A DNA stretch of 64,000 nt from Varroa destructor (Eukaryota > Arthropoda > Arachnida > Mesostigmata > Varroidae), in NCBI RefSeq assembly GCF_002443255.2, contig NW_019211457.1, positions 33,424,105 to 33,488,104 of the forward strand. Direction: 5' to 3'. Positions 35,503 through 46,889 of this stretch are shown one piece after another; the first letter of the stretch is position 1, and each line of letters opens with the position of its first letter. A program made the position numbers and the translations under genes. The notes under the pieces were generated by a model. It searched no databases. It worked only from the letters and a program-made list of their open reading frames with translations, and was not told the DNA's origin.

Positions 35503-35723
35503 GTAAGGCTGGCGAAACCCTGGGAAGGAGATTAGGGCAGTGCTTCCATTTCGGCGCTCCTTCCTTCTCGCTGTTGTTATTACACCGCCTCGCGGTAGCG
35601 TCCGCGGAAGCTGCGCAAAACAGTGTTATACAAAATGCATCGGCGACAGGGAAGGAGTCTTTTCTCACTTACTGGCGGAAGCAGCAATCTGTGCATTTGT
35701 TGGCGATGGCTGCGTTCGTATAG
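35421..35723 (+). CDS. Candidate 100-aa ORF with coding-like codon pattern
   Basis: The ATG at 35421 has G at -3 and G at +4, and the frame runs 100 codons to TAG. Codons near the start are predominantly purine in first position (many GNN), a common signature of true coding sequence. The product begins polar and Tyr/Thr-rich, contains a segment with Leu-Asp-Gly-Val-Val-Ser-Lys, a hydrophobic Leu run near residues 54-62 and an Ala-rich polar part. It could be a single-exon gene or part of a larger exon, since the frame is open upstream to 35406. Another open frame (35540-35806) overlaps and ends in a membrane-like stretch. No family is recognised. Confidence 0.22.
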   Translation: MVEHAGTYTYTHAYDGRWSLVRLDGVVSKAGETLGRRLGQCFHFGAPSFSLLLLHRLAVASAEAAQNSVIQNASATGKESFLTYWRKQQSVHLLAMAAFV

Positions 35724-35809
35724 GAACGGTGTGGGGTATGTATCTCCTGATCTTGCTGCTAACGTTCTTTGTCTATAGTATCACCGCCCTCTTTATAGAT
35801 GCATAGAAC

Positions 35810-36470
35810 AGGTATGCGGTAAACAATTGAGCCGGGCAGTTTTTAATGAAACGCGACACATAGATTAGCATAAGTACAAGTGACTGTACGGCATGCTTGT
35901 TTTCCTGCTGAGTTATGTTTGGCCGTCGCCATACGTACTCGCTGCTCAAATCTCTAACCTCTATATATACTCCTCCTCTGCGCTGCTATTAGAACTAGCA
36001 TGGCAATACGGTAGAATCCTGTTTTTCTGTAGATAACCACAAACAATACAGAAGGAAACGCTACGAGCTAAATAGGAGCAGCATTCGTGAACTGAACACA
36101 TGCAAAGGATGAGCACAAAGGCAGGTAGAAATGTCGAAATGATAAAGTGAGAATCTGATATACAGACACTCGAACATATTTCCTTCTTACAACCGCCACC
36201 GTCACAACGGTAATATCGTAACGATCGGCACCCCTTGCGATACCAATGTTGGCCGTATTGTCCGATGCCCAAGGAGGCCTCGGGGACAATGAGTGGAATA
36301 CTGGTAGAATCGCAGTGCAATGAATACGCACCAACACGCGCTGAACATATGACATACTACAATTTCATGGACCGATCGCCCTTCGCTTTCGCGTACCGCA
36401 TTACTGACAACGTCCTACCAACGCCAAAACCAGTCATTCCGGGTTCTCTAGTGCCCTGAGAGGTGGCTAG
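35810..36470. other. Unassigned stretch
   Basis: A 119-codon minus frame (35961-36320) and shorter frames overlap here without motif, bias or splice support. I see no credible gene. Confidence 0.4.
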
Positions 36471-36480
36471 GCGCCAGCCT

Positions 36481-36642
36481 ATGGTCGACGGCGATGGATC
36501 AGCAGCAGCTGAAGGCAAATCGAAATCCGACTCCACATATCTTTTGCGGCAGCAGGGGCGACGGCGGCGGTGGCAGTGGCGGCGTCGGATCGAGTGGCGA
36601 TCGGGTGACAGGATACAGCGGGCGGGGTTAGGGGAGTGTTAG
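36481..36642 (+). CDS. Overlapping small ORFs (53 aa and 45 aa) in Gly-codon-rich DNA
   Basis: An ATG at 36481 opens 53 codons to TAG at 36642, ending in an Arg/Trp-rich stretch. In another frame an ATG at 36494 with G at -3 and G at +4 opens 45 codons to TAG at 36631, with residues MDQQQ at the start and a Gly/Ser run (GDGGGGSGGVGSSG) in the middle. Both depend on a GGC/GGT triplet cluster at about 36550-36600. Either could be an upstream ORF or 5' exon of the 36854 ORF. Low-complexity DNA alone is an alternative. Confidence 0.13.
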   Translation: MVDGDGSAAAEGKSKSDSTYLLRQQGRRRRWQWRRRIEWRSGDRIQRAGLGEC

Positions 36643-36853
36643 CGGGTGAAGGGAAAAACTAGGAAAGGATATACGAGATGACACAACCAATGAGCGGACG
36701 AGCCCGTGTGTATGGGAAAACGGCAAGCGGGTGGTAGGTCGGGGAAAAAGGCAAAAAGGAAGTAAGAAGATCAGATACCGAGCGCTAGCAGCAGCAACAG
36801 AACCAGTTAGGGCCACAGCAGCAGGGCCCGAAGGATCAAGGCAGGAAGTTGAA

Positions 36854-37243
36854 ATGGAGCAGGACAGAAGGACAGAGGACGATGTTAGATGGGTCTACGT
36901 TCGTCGAGATCGTTCGATGGCTTGGCTTCACCCGTCTGTCGGTAGTTCGTCCTTCTACGCCGTCGCTATCTTCAGGGCCGCTATCATCGTTACTGTAGTC
37001 ACTCGCCTTAGTCGCACAGCTGTCGTCAAATTATTCAGTGCTTTTCCTACAGTTCTTCTTAGTGACGCAACAAAGGCATTTCAGCCTCAGATGTCGTCTC
37101 GACCTACATTCGCAGATGTGGATGCCGAGGACATTGCAACTGTCGAGATATTACATTGGCCAGGACAAACACACGGGACGTGGCAGCTGAGGAGGCTTCG
37201 AGTTAGAGAAGACCGAACTGTTGTTGATGCTGCTGCTGTCTAA
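36854..37243 (+). CDS. Candidate 129-aa ORF with third-position pyrimidine bias
   Basis: The ATG at 36854 has G at -3 and G at +4, and runs 129 codons to TAA. The frame is open upstream to at least 36731. Between 36899 and 37027, 34 of 43 codons end in C or T, and many follow an RNY pattern, the best codon periodicity I found. Domain-like layout: acidic/basic N-terminus (Glu-Asp-Asp), a hydrophobic Ile/Val/Ala segment near residues 34-47 that could be a membrane helix, then a soluble-looking part with an Asp-Val-Asp-Ala-Glu-Asp stretch and a basic end. The pyrimidine-rich local composition may contribute to the bias. No family is recognised. Confidence 0.27.
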   Translation: MEQDRRTEDDVRWVYVRRDRSMAWLHPSVGSSSFYAVAIFRAAIIVTVVTRLSRTAVVKLFSAFPTVLLSDATKAFQPQMSSRPTFADVDAEDIATVEILHWPGQTHGTWQLRRLRVREDRTVVDAAAV

Positions 37244-39447
37244 CTGTCGGTGAAGAAAGGTAAACGACACTACTGCCATTACTTCTGCTGCCAGTACTAA
37301 TCAAACAGGTGCATTTCTAGTAATAAGGGCGACAAAGGCACCGAATAAGAGCGTAGAACGATGATAGGGCAAAGTCTTTCCGCCTTGGGTATCACCATCA
37401 TCCGTTTTTGGTGCCATTTCGTTCGCTTACGGCAATGGTCTGTTGGGACGGCGGCGAATAAGAGAGATGCGATATGTCTCTCGCTATGAGGACAAGATGG
37501 ACGATGTGCAAGGAGACTAAGGAGCAAAGGAGAGAATTCTGGAGGAAAAAAGGAGATACCATCTGGTGGATGCATCACGAATCCGGTCTTCCTCGAACCG
37601 CTGAGTTGGTGGATCAGATTCTACAGAAGTAAGCTATCGACATTAAAAGGTCTCGTGGAGAAGATCGTGTTTCCTTCGGCTGTTTGCAGAAACAGCAACA
37701 GCATCATCATTTTGGAAATAGGAACGGCAAATAAAGCATGACGAAAAAGGGTGAAATAACTAAAGCGACGTTCAAGTGAATAGGCTGGTAAGGTGGACTG
37801 GTAACGCATTACTTTCTTGCATGGCACTTTGCTTATTGATTCCGTTACCCTGTGCCAAGGGCGAAAACAAAAGTGGCTATAGCAGATAATGCCTGTAACA
37901 ATGATGGGCCAGAAGAAAAAACATATCGAGGAGAGTTCCATCGAATCAGCTAGGATATTATAGTCCAATTAAGTGCACATAGTATTTGCTATTGGCCACT
38001 TATTTGCTGACAGCTGCGCATTGTGTAGCCGATCCCTTGCCGTTCCGTAATACGTCTGGCTAGGCACAATATACTAGGTCCAACAATCATATAATTTTAC
38101 TCCGACTAAGATTTGGGTTCATATAATAATTTGAGAAGAAAGAGGTCAGCTTGAAGGGAGATAGAAAATTGCGTTGACATAAAATTTCGATTTTGTTTAA
38201 ATGTAATTATTGCATAGAAGATCTCCAATTCTGTTTCTGATTCGTGTAGTACTCGCAGTAATTCGTGTAGACGATCAAACGAAAAAGTAGGAGTTACCTG
38301 GGTAGCCAGCGACGCAGACGTTTCATCTACACCGCTCTAAGAATTTGCTACAGGAGAGGAAAGAAGGAGAGAAGTTGAAGGAGGGACATTAAATCTTAGG
38401 ATAATACCAGCTGGTTAGTTTTCCAACGCCTACCCGCCAACTCGCAAGGTTTTCGCTCTCAACCCGCTCATCTAGCTCTCTGCTGTGCCCCCAAACTCCC
38501 CATGAAGGAGGAGGTAGCTCATATTTCAGACAATGCTCTATCGCCTGAAGCGGCCACGGACCGCGCTGGCAAAGTTGGCGTTTTCAAGAGACGAGTTCTT
38601 GTGCCATTTTCAGGAGAAAGCACGTTCGACGGCAGAATTAGTCTCTTCACGGCCTACCGTCCCAACCCAAGCCTGACTTTTCGTTCGCTCTCCCTTTCCA
38701 TTTGGCTGCGCCGACCATCCTAACATCCTATCTTTGTTTTAGTCGCTTGGTGGGTACTATCAGTGATTCGATGCCACTCCAAACATAGTGTTCAGAATAC
38801 CGGAGACGAGTTCCTGAACGGCATTTATCCACCTTGGTTGATATATGGCTCCGAGATTGCTTATCGCTATATACCTGCTCCTGAAGCAGTTCTATTTCGA
38901 GTAATAGTCTGTCCCGTGATAGTCTCTTGGCTCTAATAGCTCGAGGCGTTAGACGCAGGAACCACTAGACGTTCGCTCGTTCGCGGATGTCCATAGATGC
39001 GTCGATTGGCTGTTACGCCGAGAAACTAGTATCCCAGTAATGCACAAGATGTGCTCTCAGCATCGGCACAGTTACTACACGATCGGCGTCTGTATATATA
39101 AATGAATCAGAAACGTTCAAATATTCCGACAGGGGCAACTGGCCATCGACTGTTGCCTTTTGATACTACTCGCACAGTTGGCGTTTCCTTTCGTCTCTGG
39201 TCCTACTCTAATAGATATGGCCACTGGCCTAACAGACTGAAAAGTCCATTGCCTGATCTATGAACCTTATCGAAGACTTAATTAACACAATGAACCTTGT
39301 CGTCGGGCCGCGGCGGGAGAACTATTGATGATATCCGGCGGACCAGTAGGACAGCTGTTAATATAAGTAATGGGTGTTGCTGCGCTGACTTTTTGGCCGT
39401 CTTTACTATTGGCCTCGGGACATCTTCCAGCCAGGGAACTTGGTCCA

Positions 39448-39479
39448 AATAATGAAAATATATAATTATTTTCATTATT
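39448..39479. repeat. Perfect 13-bp inverted repeat (hairpin)
   Basis: AATAATGAAAATA at 39448-39460 and TATTTTCATTATT at 39467-39479 are exact reverse complements around a 6-base loop. It is AT-rich, so a structured RNA is weakly supported. A MITE end or a replication-generated palindrome is also possible. Confidence 0.8.
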
Positions 39480-41136
39480 CTAACCATTATTCTAGAATAC
39501 TAGTGAAAATGGTAGTCCCCGTCTTTTCATAGAAGGAACGAGGAAATCCAAGTTGTTGTGAAAATAGTTGCAAAGCAGTACGCAAATGACGAGCATTTTT
39601 TAGTGACGATCCCAGCAAACAACCGAGAGAATTGAATATTCTTTAAAATTACAACATTTATTGTTTGGTTTCATCATGGATGTCGATATCCTGGTTCTGT
39701 TGAATCTTTTTCACGGGTTCTTTCTCTATGGGGTTTGGTCATTGACACATGGAAAGTGACACATGGATTTTAGCAAATTAAATTTAGAGCGAGCGAAGTA
39801 GGTTGTGTGAAGGCAAGCAGCGCCACTAGCCCCAACAGTTGAACCCCGTTTAAGGTTGCCCAATAAACTCGTCATACATACGCTGCCAAACGCCGCAGGT
39901 AATTCAAGAGGCAGAGAGCATACCAGATGTGCGGCTCGTTCAGGAGTCGATGGCTCATACACTTGCGACATCTCTTTTTGCGAAAAAAAAACGTATAAAT
40001 GATCGTCCTCGCCACGGCTTACCTTATTACGACTCCATTTTATGTGCCACTTCCAGAGCTTGTCGTGCGACAACATCTGAGTCACCTACTGCCAATGCAA
40101 AAACATTAAGGTATGTTTTTACATAGGAAAACAATCGGCTATTAATCATGACCAAGAGGTCTTTGCCCAACTGAACACCCTAAATGTACATCATGTATAA
40201 GACTGGACTAGCTTGTGATTCTAAGCCGCAGATCAAGCACAAGAAATTTCACTAACAGAAGTATTCTTTGCTTAGGCCAAGCGGAAGGCATCTTACCAAC
40301 TCAATTTTAGCTTATATAGCCGCGAGCTCCTTCAGTTCCATTATTGAGGTGCATCACGTCCTGCTCGCCTGATTTCAATTTAATCCTCGATACAAAAGCA
40401 GCAGGACGTCATGGATGAGTATTGATGGCATCACTGCCACGTCCCACGTTAGCAACGACGTTTGACGTTATCACCAACCGCTGTAGCCGGTGCCGCTAGA
40501 CTAATAGCAGAAGTTGCTACATATAAGCGGGACGGCCGAGAAAAATGCCTTTCTTTTTCGGGTAGAAAAGCTGTCTCAAACTTCGATACGCTACGATGGA
40601 GACGGATACGTACGCCAAATCGAACAACTAACGCTATGCTAGTTTCAGATAGGTCTCGTAAATGTTCTCAATTTTGTAGTCGATGGAGCGCCGTGGTAAC
40701 AACTCTTTGGAAATCCAACGAAGTCTGATGTCGATCATGACGTCTTCTGGTAGTAGTCTTCATCGCACGCATCGGGCGCAACATCGTCAACGCTACCTGT
40801 TGATGTCGCTGTGAATTGTCGTGCCATTTGAGAAGGGATTAGTTAGTGCGGGTCAAGGCAGGCGAATCGACTGGAGAAATACGTAGCAACAGGAGCGATA
40901 ATAGCAACGATGGTGACAAGCAAGTGCAAATCTATAGTTGTTGATCTTGTGCGATGTGTTAGCTTACTGCCACGTCTGCTCCGACCGTGGCCGCTGCCTC
41001 TGGTTGTTCCATGGCGTGGTCGCCAATGAGATATTTCACTGTCGTCCCGTTTTCTATTCCTGATTACTGCAGCTCTGTTCAAATTATGCTACTATAGCAC
41101 CGTATTCGAACCTAAATCATACGCATTCGACCACCG

Positions 41137-41159
41137 TCTCCCTCTCTCTCTCTCTCTCT
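41137..41159. repeat. (CT)n microsatellite
   Basis: About ten CT units with one CC interruption near the start. Confidence 0.9.
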
Positions 41160-42272
41160 GGTTCGGTCGTCCTTTATACTCCGATGCCTGTGGCGCTCCG
41201 TACTACTGTTGCCTCAGGCCATTTACTCCAAGAATGTCTCTGAATCAATGGGTTATCGCATTCAAGGTCAATCCAGAAGCGGATTCAGACTGCGAAAGTT
41301 ATTGGCGGCCATAGCGTTACTGTTTATACACCGTGGTTTGAGCTATTTATCGTTTCATCGTTGCGTGGACCCGAGCTTTCACGAGGGCCCGTCACAGCCC
41401 ACAAAACTATGGAGCAACATAGAACAAGCAGATAAAGGAGAACAGTGTTAAATCAGGTAGCCAATTCAAATGTCTCAATGACTAAAACGTGCTCGTTGCG
41501 CGTCCAATAGACTTACTAGAACATGAGCTAAGATCGTTTTGACGGCTTCGTCGTGTGACCTGGGCATCTTAAACAAAACGAAAACAGCAGCAGCCGATGG
41601 TCGATGGCTCACACAGACGGCTGTAATAAACTTACCACGGCGTATTTCGACGATAGAGGCGCGATATCGCGGAAAAAAACAAATGTTACCGCTATGTGGT
41701 GCTCTATTGCGTTCGTAAATTATAGCGTGTACCACGGGGCGAACCGTAAACTCTGTTTCGGCGAAAAAAGCTGATGCATTTGCTTTCGTTGTTCGACTAT
41801 GCAGAGGAACCGCTGAAGCAGGAGAGAAACTCACATCGATTACTGCGCCCATCCGTTGATTGCATGATAATTTCTGTGCTGTGAAATGTGTCGGCGTGGA
41901 ATACATATTACTAGGGTGAAGTCTTGCAGAAGAGGTCCTAGACGTCGGTGTTCTTACGAACTAGAAAACACCAGCGCTTTTCGTCACATACTTTATGCTC
42001 GCACTGTTTTTCTGGTTCTCGCTAGATGCCACTACTACTCTGAGGTTATGATTAGGAAAAATTATTAGGGTATAGTGAATTTTATGGGTGCTATTGACCA
42101 GACTTGGGAGAAGGTAAAAACGCGGTTACAACTGAAGCACGTGTTTATCGTGGTCTTCGTTGATTCGTTTTGTACTGCGGACATTAAATTACAGACATTA
42201 AATGTTAGCTATGAATCGGATCCATTACTTTATTGAGGCTGAGACAGCAAATTAGGTAGATAGTATTGCAAT

Positions 42273-42284
42273 TAGCATATGCTA
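42273..42284. repeat. Perfect 12-bp palindrome TAGCATATGCTA
   Basis: Self-complementary and containing CATATG, an E-box-type core. Confidence 0.6.
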
Positions 42285-42587
42285 GCCTTTTATTGTAAAG
42301 TGTTTTTCTTTATTTTAGCAAAATGATTCTTATATGATATTTTATGCTATTCTGTATACTACGATGGTCCTATTTGAGCCGATACATACCGGTACTCTGA
42401 ACTCATTTGCAAACCAGAGAGTCCTTGTTCAATAGAGGCCACTCTCTTTAGGGTATTGAGAAATGCATACGGGAGAAAAATTGAAAAGGCCAGCCAAGGC
42501 TGCCAGTCGGCGACTCGTCCAAGCGTTCCGTATAACTCATTCTAGCTGTCGTTATTACTATCACTACCTTCAGCCAGCGTACGTAAC

Positions 42588-43088
42588 ATGGCAGGTCATA
42601 GTAGTCGGTGTAGGTTCAGACCGCAAAGCAGGTATATAGCTGTGGAGAGGCATGGCTTCTGTGATTGTATAGCGGCGTTTCACCACAGGTTATTGGCTGG
42701 CGGTCTGCTTAGCTCTCTGCTTCCCGACTCCCACCGAGCTCCTCTTTGGCCCGATAGGTTTAGAAAACCTCATCCACTGAAACCTCTTAGCCAACTTGCA
42801 GGCATGCTCCATTCGGCCACTGAAAGAAATTTGCCTTTGGCTTTCGTGGCGTACGCTGATGCAACGCTCGCTCCATTCGTATGCAGCGGCTTCTGTTGCC
42901 GACCCCTCGCGGTCTATCGTTGTGTAGTTCGCCAGCCACTTCGTTCTATACGCAGAAATGCAGATAACATACATTGGCTTGTTGGTGACGTCCAGGGGGC
43001 ACTGGGTTTACAACTTTCTCTCTCTCTCCTCGCCTGTGAGATGAAGGAAGATGGGCGTGTTGTGGAACATGGCATATCATACGAATAG
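42588..43088 (+). CDS. Candidate 166-aa ORF with strong start context
   Basis: The ATG at 42588 (AACATGGC) has A at -3 and G at +4, near-ideal, and runs 166 codons to TAG. One frame this long is about what chance would give in the window. The product mixes Arg/His/Pro-rich parts with hydrophobic Leu/Ala segments (near residues 35-46 and 140-150) and twelve cysteines. There is no clear signal peptide, domain motif or codon-position bias. The end of the frame overlaps a CT-rich run. No homologue is recognised. Confidence 0.15.
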   Translation: MAGHSSRCRFRPQSRYIAVERHGFCDCIAAFHHRLLAGGLLSSLLPDSHRAPLWPDRFRKPHPLKPLSQLAGMLHSATERNLPLAFVAYADATLAPFVCSGFCCRPLAVYRCVVRQPLRSIRRNADNIHWLVGDVQGALGLQLSLSLLACEMKEDGRVVEHGISYE

Positions 43089-43209
43089 CGCCACTTGAAT
43101 AGAGACAATCTCAATCCACGGTATTCCCCATAATACTTCCCATTCACCCCGCAAGCAGTGTTTCGTTCCATTGGCATTCCACGTAGTGCTTCATTTAGGG
43201 TCGTCAAAT

Positions 43210-45720
43210 GGCATCTTGTCTAGAATAATATAATATATCGTATCATCATACTACAAGTAAAAAGTCGAGTCATGCTTTCTTGTCGAATTCGGTTAAAGAT
43301 AAAGAGAGAAAGGGGGAGTCGTGCAGTCAACCAACTGATTAGGTCACCGGCTGTACTGCTAAGAAAGGATTACGGCCTGCACTCATAGTTGATACTTTGG
43401 TTGCACAAACTCAAAGTGTACGCCTTCTAGCTGACTTTCCGTAAGCACACCTCTCCCGTATACAATACATAATCATAAGCATAAAGTTGTAATGGCAGTA
43501 GTATTAGTCATAATGGTATCGTATATGCAGTGGACCAAGCTATGTAGCTTTGTGGTATGACAATTCCAGTTACATCTCCACGGCGGTGTTCATCGTCTCG
43601 GACGCGTAGTCAGCGCCGATGAATTTGGTCGGTCTCAGTTGGCGCCGTCGGCCGCAAAACCGGCGACTACTTTTTTTTTGGCCTTTTGTTGACTGGGGTG
43701 GTCTTGATTGCGTATCGTATCGTTTTGTACCGCCTTGGCGCTAGTCAGCTCTGTCTAACTTTGGAGGTAAGGGATAAAGCCCGAGGCTGCCAAGGGTCTT
43801 TTTCGTGCGACACGTCCGCGACATTTAGCTCGACAATCTACTGTAGCCACTCATGCGCTACTTGAAGCAGACGCGACGATCGGCTTAGATACGAATTGTG
43901 ACTGGACCGTGTCCCGAAATGCGTTATGTTGTTCGATCTCACTATGCGGTATACCGTACAGCCCACAATGCCACAATGACGATTCATTACACTGCGATAT
44001 AACGAAAAAGACTTAGAACGTTAAATAAACATTGTGGCTACGTACATCTGTATCACCACAACGGAGGGGAGGCCTCTGCACACAATTAGTGACATCAATG
44101 ATCGAGTATCCGGTACACGGCAGTACTAGTAGCAAAAGAAGTTCAACCGCTGTTCCATCGCTAGACGCAACGCAGTGCAGTGAAATAGTGGATGGGCCTA
44201 CCTACATACACTCTGCTTTTAGCGCTGCAAAGTCGAGACAATGGCGTGAGAAAACAGGCATGACACAGGTAACAGAAAGTGGAGCAATAATCAGATAACG
44301 AAATTCAATAAAATAAAGCTCGACGTAACCAGAGTTTAAAGGGGTATGCAATTCGAATCCGAGCGAAGCCTTACGATAGGACTTTGTCGCATTGCTTCGC
44401 CATCGGTAAATTAAGACGAAGCGAGCTATCGGTCCCATTTAGCTAAGTGAAATGCCCGTGGAATGTTGCAAACAGACGTCCTTTTTTTTTTTTTTCGCTA
44501 CAAATTGATTTCTATAGAGTAGACACTGGTTGGTTTTTAGCCTGTATCATCACGTTATATCGCCCGTGCCGTCAAGTTGGGGACCGAATCTAAAGAAGAT
44601 ACAACCATACAAGACTTAGTAAGCTGTTCTCGTCTCTATAGTCTCTTGGTTTCCTGGGAGCCAACCAGTTAGGAAGCATTGCGTCGCAAACGTAATCTGA
44701 AACAATAACAGGTTTTCCCAAAGGAGTGCTAAGAAAAGCAGCTTGAAGTGGGTTAGCTGAGACCCGTGTAAGCTAAGGCGGCATAGCCTAATAGAAGAGG
44801 CTATTATATGGCTAGCAGTAGTAGGATTTCCGGCAGTGGCGTTAAATCCGGTTCGAAGAAAAGGGCTACTGGGACGACGGAAAAATGGTTGACTGTTTCG
44901 TTACGGTTGCTAGCCAAAGAACCAAACTATTGAAGTTGACGGCGCCAACAGCGCAGTTGTCCCTAATGCCTTCAGACCTTTCTTCGACGCTTCGCCTCTG
45001 TAGAAGAATCCAATATATCACTGTTTTGCAGTGTCTTGAATCCTGTGCTCCATATGGAGATAAAGCCATACGGAATGACACAAACACGTTAAGCTTACGA
45101 TGGCAAATATAAGTCAGCCACGAGTTTAATGGAATACTATTCTGTCAACAGGGAACAATGTCATTGATTCGGAAATTAGTTACGGCTTAGCGACTGGTCT
45201 CTAACACTCTCTGACTCTGGATATATCAACGACAGGTTCAATTAGATTAAATATATTTGTGTCCTGTCGTATGTAATGTATACCGGTCGACAAAAACAAT
45301 GACCGGCACGGAAATTCTAGAGCACAGATATTTCAGGGGTGTACGAATGAATTGTATGAATAATAAAGATAATGTTGAGCATTATCTATTGCTATCATTA
45401 TCTATACTATTGCTATCTATATTATACTAAATAATATAGAGTTACAGTTGATTTTGCCAGAGCATATGGATTATTCTTTGGCGAAACGCGAAAGAAATTA
45501 GTAACACGTAAAGTTCATACTGAGACTAGAGACATAGCCTTTATGCACTTCGTACACTCTCATCGTACCCCTTCAGGAACAAACTACGAGAAACGGTCTA
45601 GCGCACGCTCGTTATAACTCTCTACCGTATCGATGCTTAGGAGTAGCAGCACTTAAGGTGATTTCCAATATTATATATGTATCTATAACGTACTTGGGCA
45701 TTCGGTGGGTTCTGCTTGTA
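43210..45720. other. Noncoding stretch with short repeats
   Basis: No gene is supported. Items: T14 at 44482-44495, a 7-bp hairpin at 44783-44804, an 8-bp hairpin at 45366-45386, and a degenerate tandem repeat at 45379-45415. Confidence 0.5.
45366..45415. repeat. Hairpin merging into an imperfect tandem repeat
   Basis: AGATAATG (45366-45373) pairs with CATTATCT (45379-45386) around TTGAG. CATTATCTATTGCTAT (45379-45394) is repeated at 45395-45415 with a 5-base insertion. Confidence 0.75.
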
Positions 45721-45731
45721 GCGAAAAAAGT

Positions 45732-46127
45732 ATGAGTCTTTGCTGTGTTGCACTGTTAAGAACGAACCTATGGCCTCTACACCAGCGGACTCCTTCATGC
45801 TTTGTACTTCCTGTCCTAATACGCGCGGAGCGGGGTCTACTTTCTCTCTCTCGTTTGCGGAAGACTCTAAATCAGATCGGAAGGCCGCTTAGTCGCTTCG
45901 TGTTTGCATGGTACCTATGGAAGGGTAAAAGCACTTTGAATTCTTCGTCGGCGCAGCGGCTGCCAACATTGCCTTCGGCCTGTAGAGACCTTTTCAGCCT
46001 TCCCTTTAGTTGGTGGCAGCCAGCAATCCCTATTGCGCTGCCCGCTGGATGGCTACTGCTGCTACTGCTCTGGCTAATAGATGCATTAAATGTGCCGTTC
46101 CTGCTAGTTTCGGCGGATATGTATTAG
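45732..46127 (+). CDS. Candidate 131-aa ORF ending in a hydrophobic segment
   Basis: The ATG at 45732 has A at -3 and runs 131 codons to TAG. The N-terminal 12 residues are mildly hydrophobic and Cys-rich. Near the C-terminus a run of Leu/Ile/Pro/Trp (residues about 104-120) would be a strong membrane segment. Leu codons come from a CTGCTGCTACTG cluster, so the hydrophobic run partly reflects a triplet repeat. There is no family motif, and the frame lacks clear codon-position bias. A chance frame over CTG-rich DNA is the main alternative. Confidence 0.14.
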   Translation: MSLCCVALLRTNLWPLHQRTPSCFVLPVLIRAERGLLSLSRLRKTLNQIGRPLSRFVFAWYLWKGKSTLNSSSAQRLPTLPSACRDLFSLPFSWWQPAIPIALPAGWLLLLLLWLIDALNVPFLLVSADMY

Positions 46128-46765
46128 GGTACGACGACTGGGCCAGGGTTGAATCGGCTATTGAACAGCACGAAACTCGCGATCCATCCTTATTGTAACG
46201 TACGACTGGCTGACTCCACCCTTAAGCACAACAAACTGCGTCTTTTCCGCCATTAGCATGGCAGAAGGGCCTAGACGGGTGCCTTTTACCGTCGGCCTGT
46301 TTCACGGCGGTAGTATAGAGAGCCTAGAAAGGTATAGCCAGTAGGTGGAAGCTGTAATGAAGTTCCTATCCTTGATAACGGACGAAAAGAAAGTGACGAC
46401 GGCGCGGGCGGCAGCTCAGAAAAGGAGCAAACCGAAATCCGCAGCCAGATACTACTATGGACACCGTCACTGTGTATGGCAGTCATGAACTATTGACGTC
46501 GTGTACAGAAAAACAGTTGCCGCTGCCATAGCCGGACAGCACCTAGTGCGACGTCCAATCGGCTAAGATCCGACCGGCGACAGTGACTGGCTGAATTCGA
46601 ACAACCAAGTACCTCCTAATTCTTTATATTCGCTATTTGTGAAATAGTTGTCAGTAATAGAAACTTCTAAGAGCTGGGTTCTCTAACCTCTATGATAAAG
46701 ACGTTAGGTTCAATGTAGTGCTGTCCGGAATTGGAATAGCAGTGGCGGAGCGGAGGCGTTGATCA

Positions 46766-46882
46766 ATGAGGACGCCATCACTCAGAACAAACAGTCTACG
46801 GTTGCTTCACCGTTGGATGAGAGACGGCAGCAGCACGGACAGCAAAATGAAAAGGATGGTTGAGGACTTGAGGAGTATCTAA
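46766..46882 (+). CDS. Candidate 38-aa basic small ORF
   Basis: An ATG at 46766 (weak context, T at -3) opens 38 codons to TAA, rich in Arg/Leu/Met/Ser with a helix-like end. An overlapping frame without ATG is also open and Gln/Asn-rich. No family is recognised and the length makes chance likely. Confidence 0.08.
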   Translation: MRTPSLRTNSLRLLHRWMRDGSSTDSKMKRMVEDLRSI

Positions 46883-46889
46883 GATAAAA

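Larger units (their letters stand above)
37250..42580. other. Noncoding stretch with hairpins and a (CT)n tract
   Basis: No gene is supported. Items: a 13-bp perfect hairpin at 39448-39479, a direct repeat CATTATTCTA at 39473-39482 and 39485-39494, (CT)n at 41137-41159 and a 12-bp palindrome at 42273-42284. The 143-codon minus frame at 41475-41906 has no early ATG or motif. Confidence 0.5.

Noticed and set aside
41475..41906. 143-codon minus frame
   Set aside because: Length is within chance expectation, no ATG near the start and no recognisable motif.
44341..44375. B-box-like ATTCGAATCC on the plus strand
   Set aside because: No convincing A box or cloverleaf upstream.
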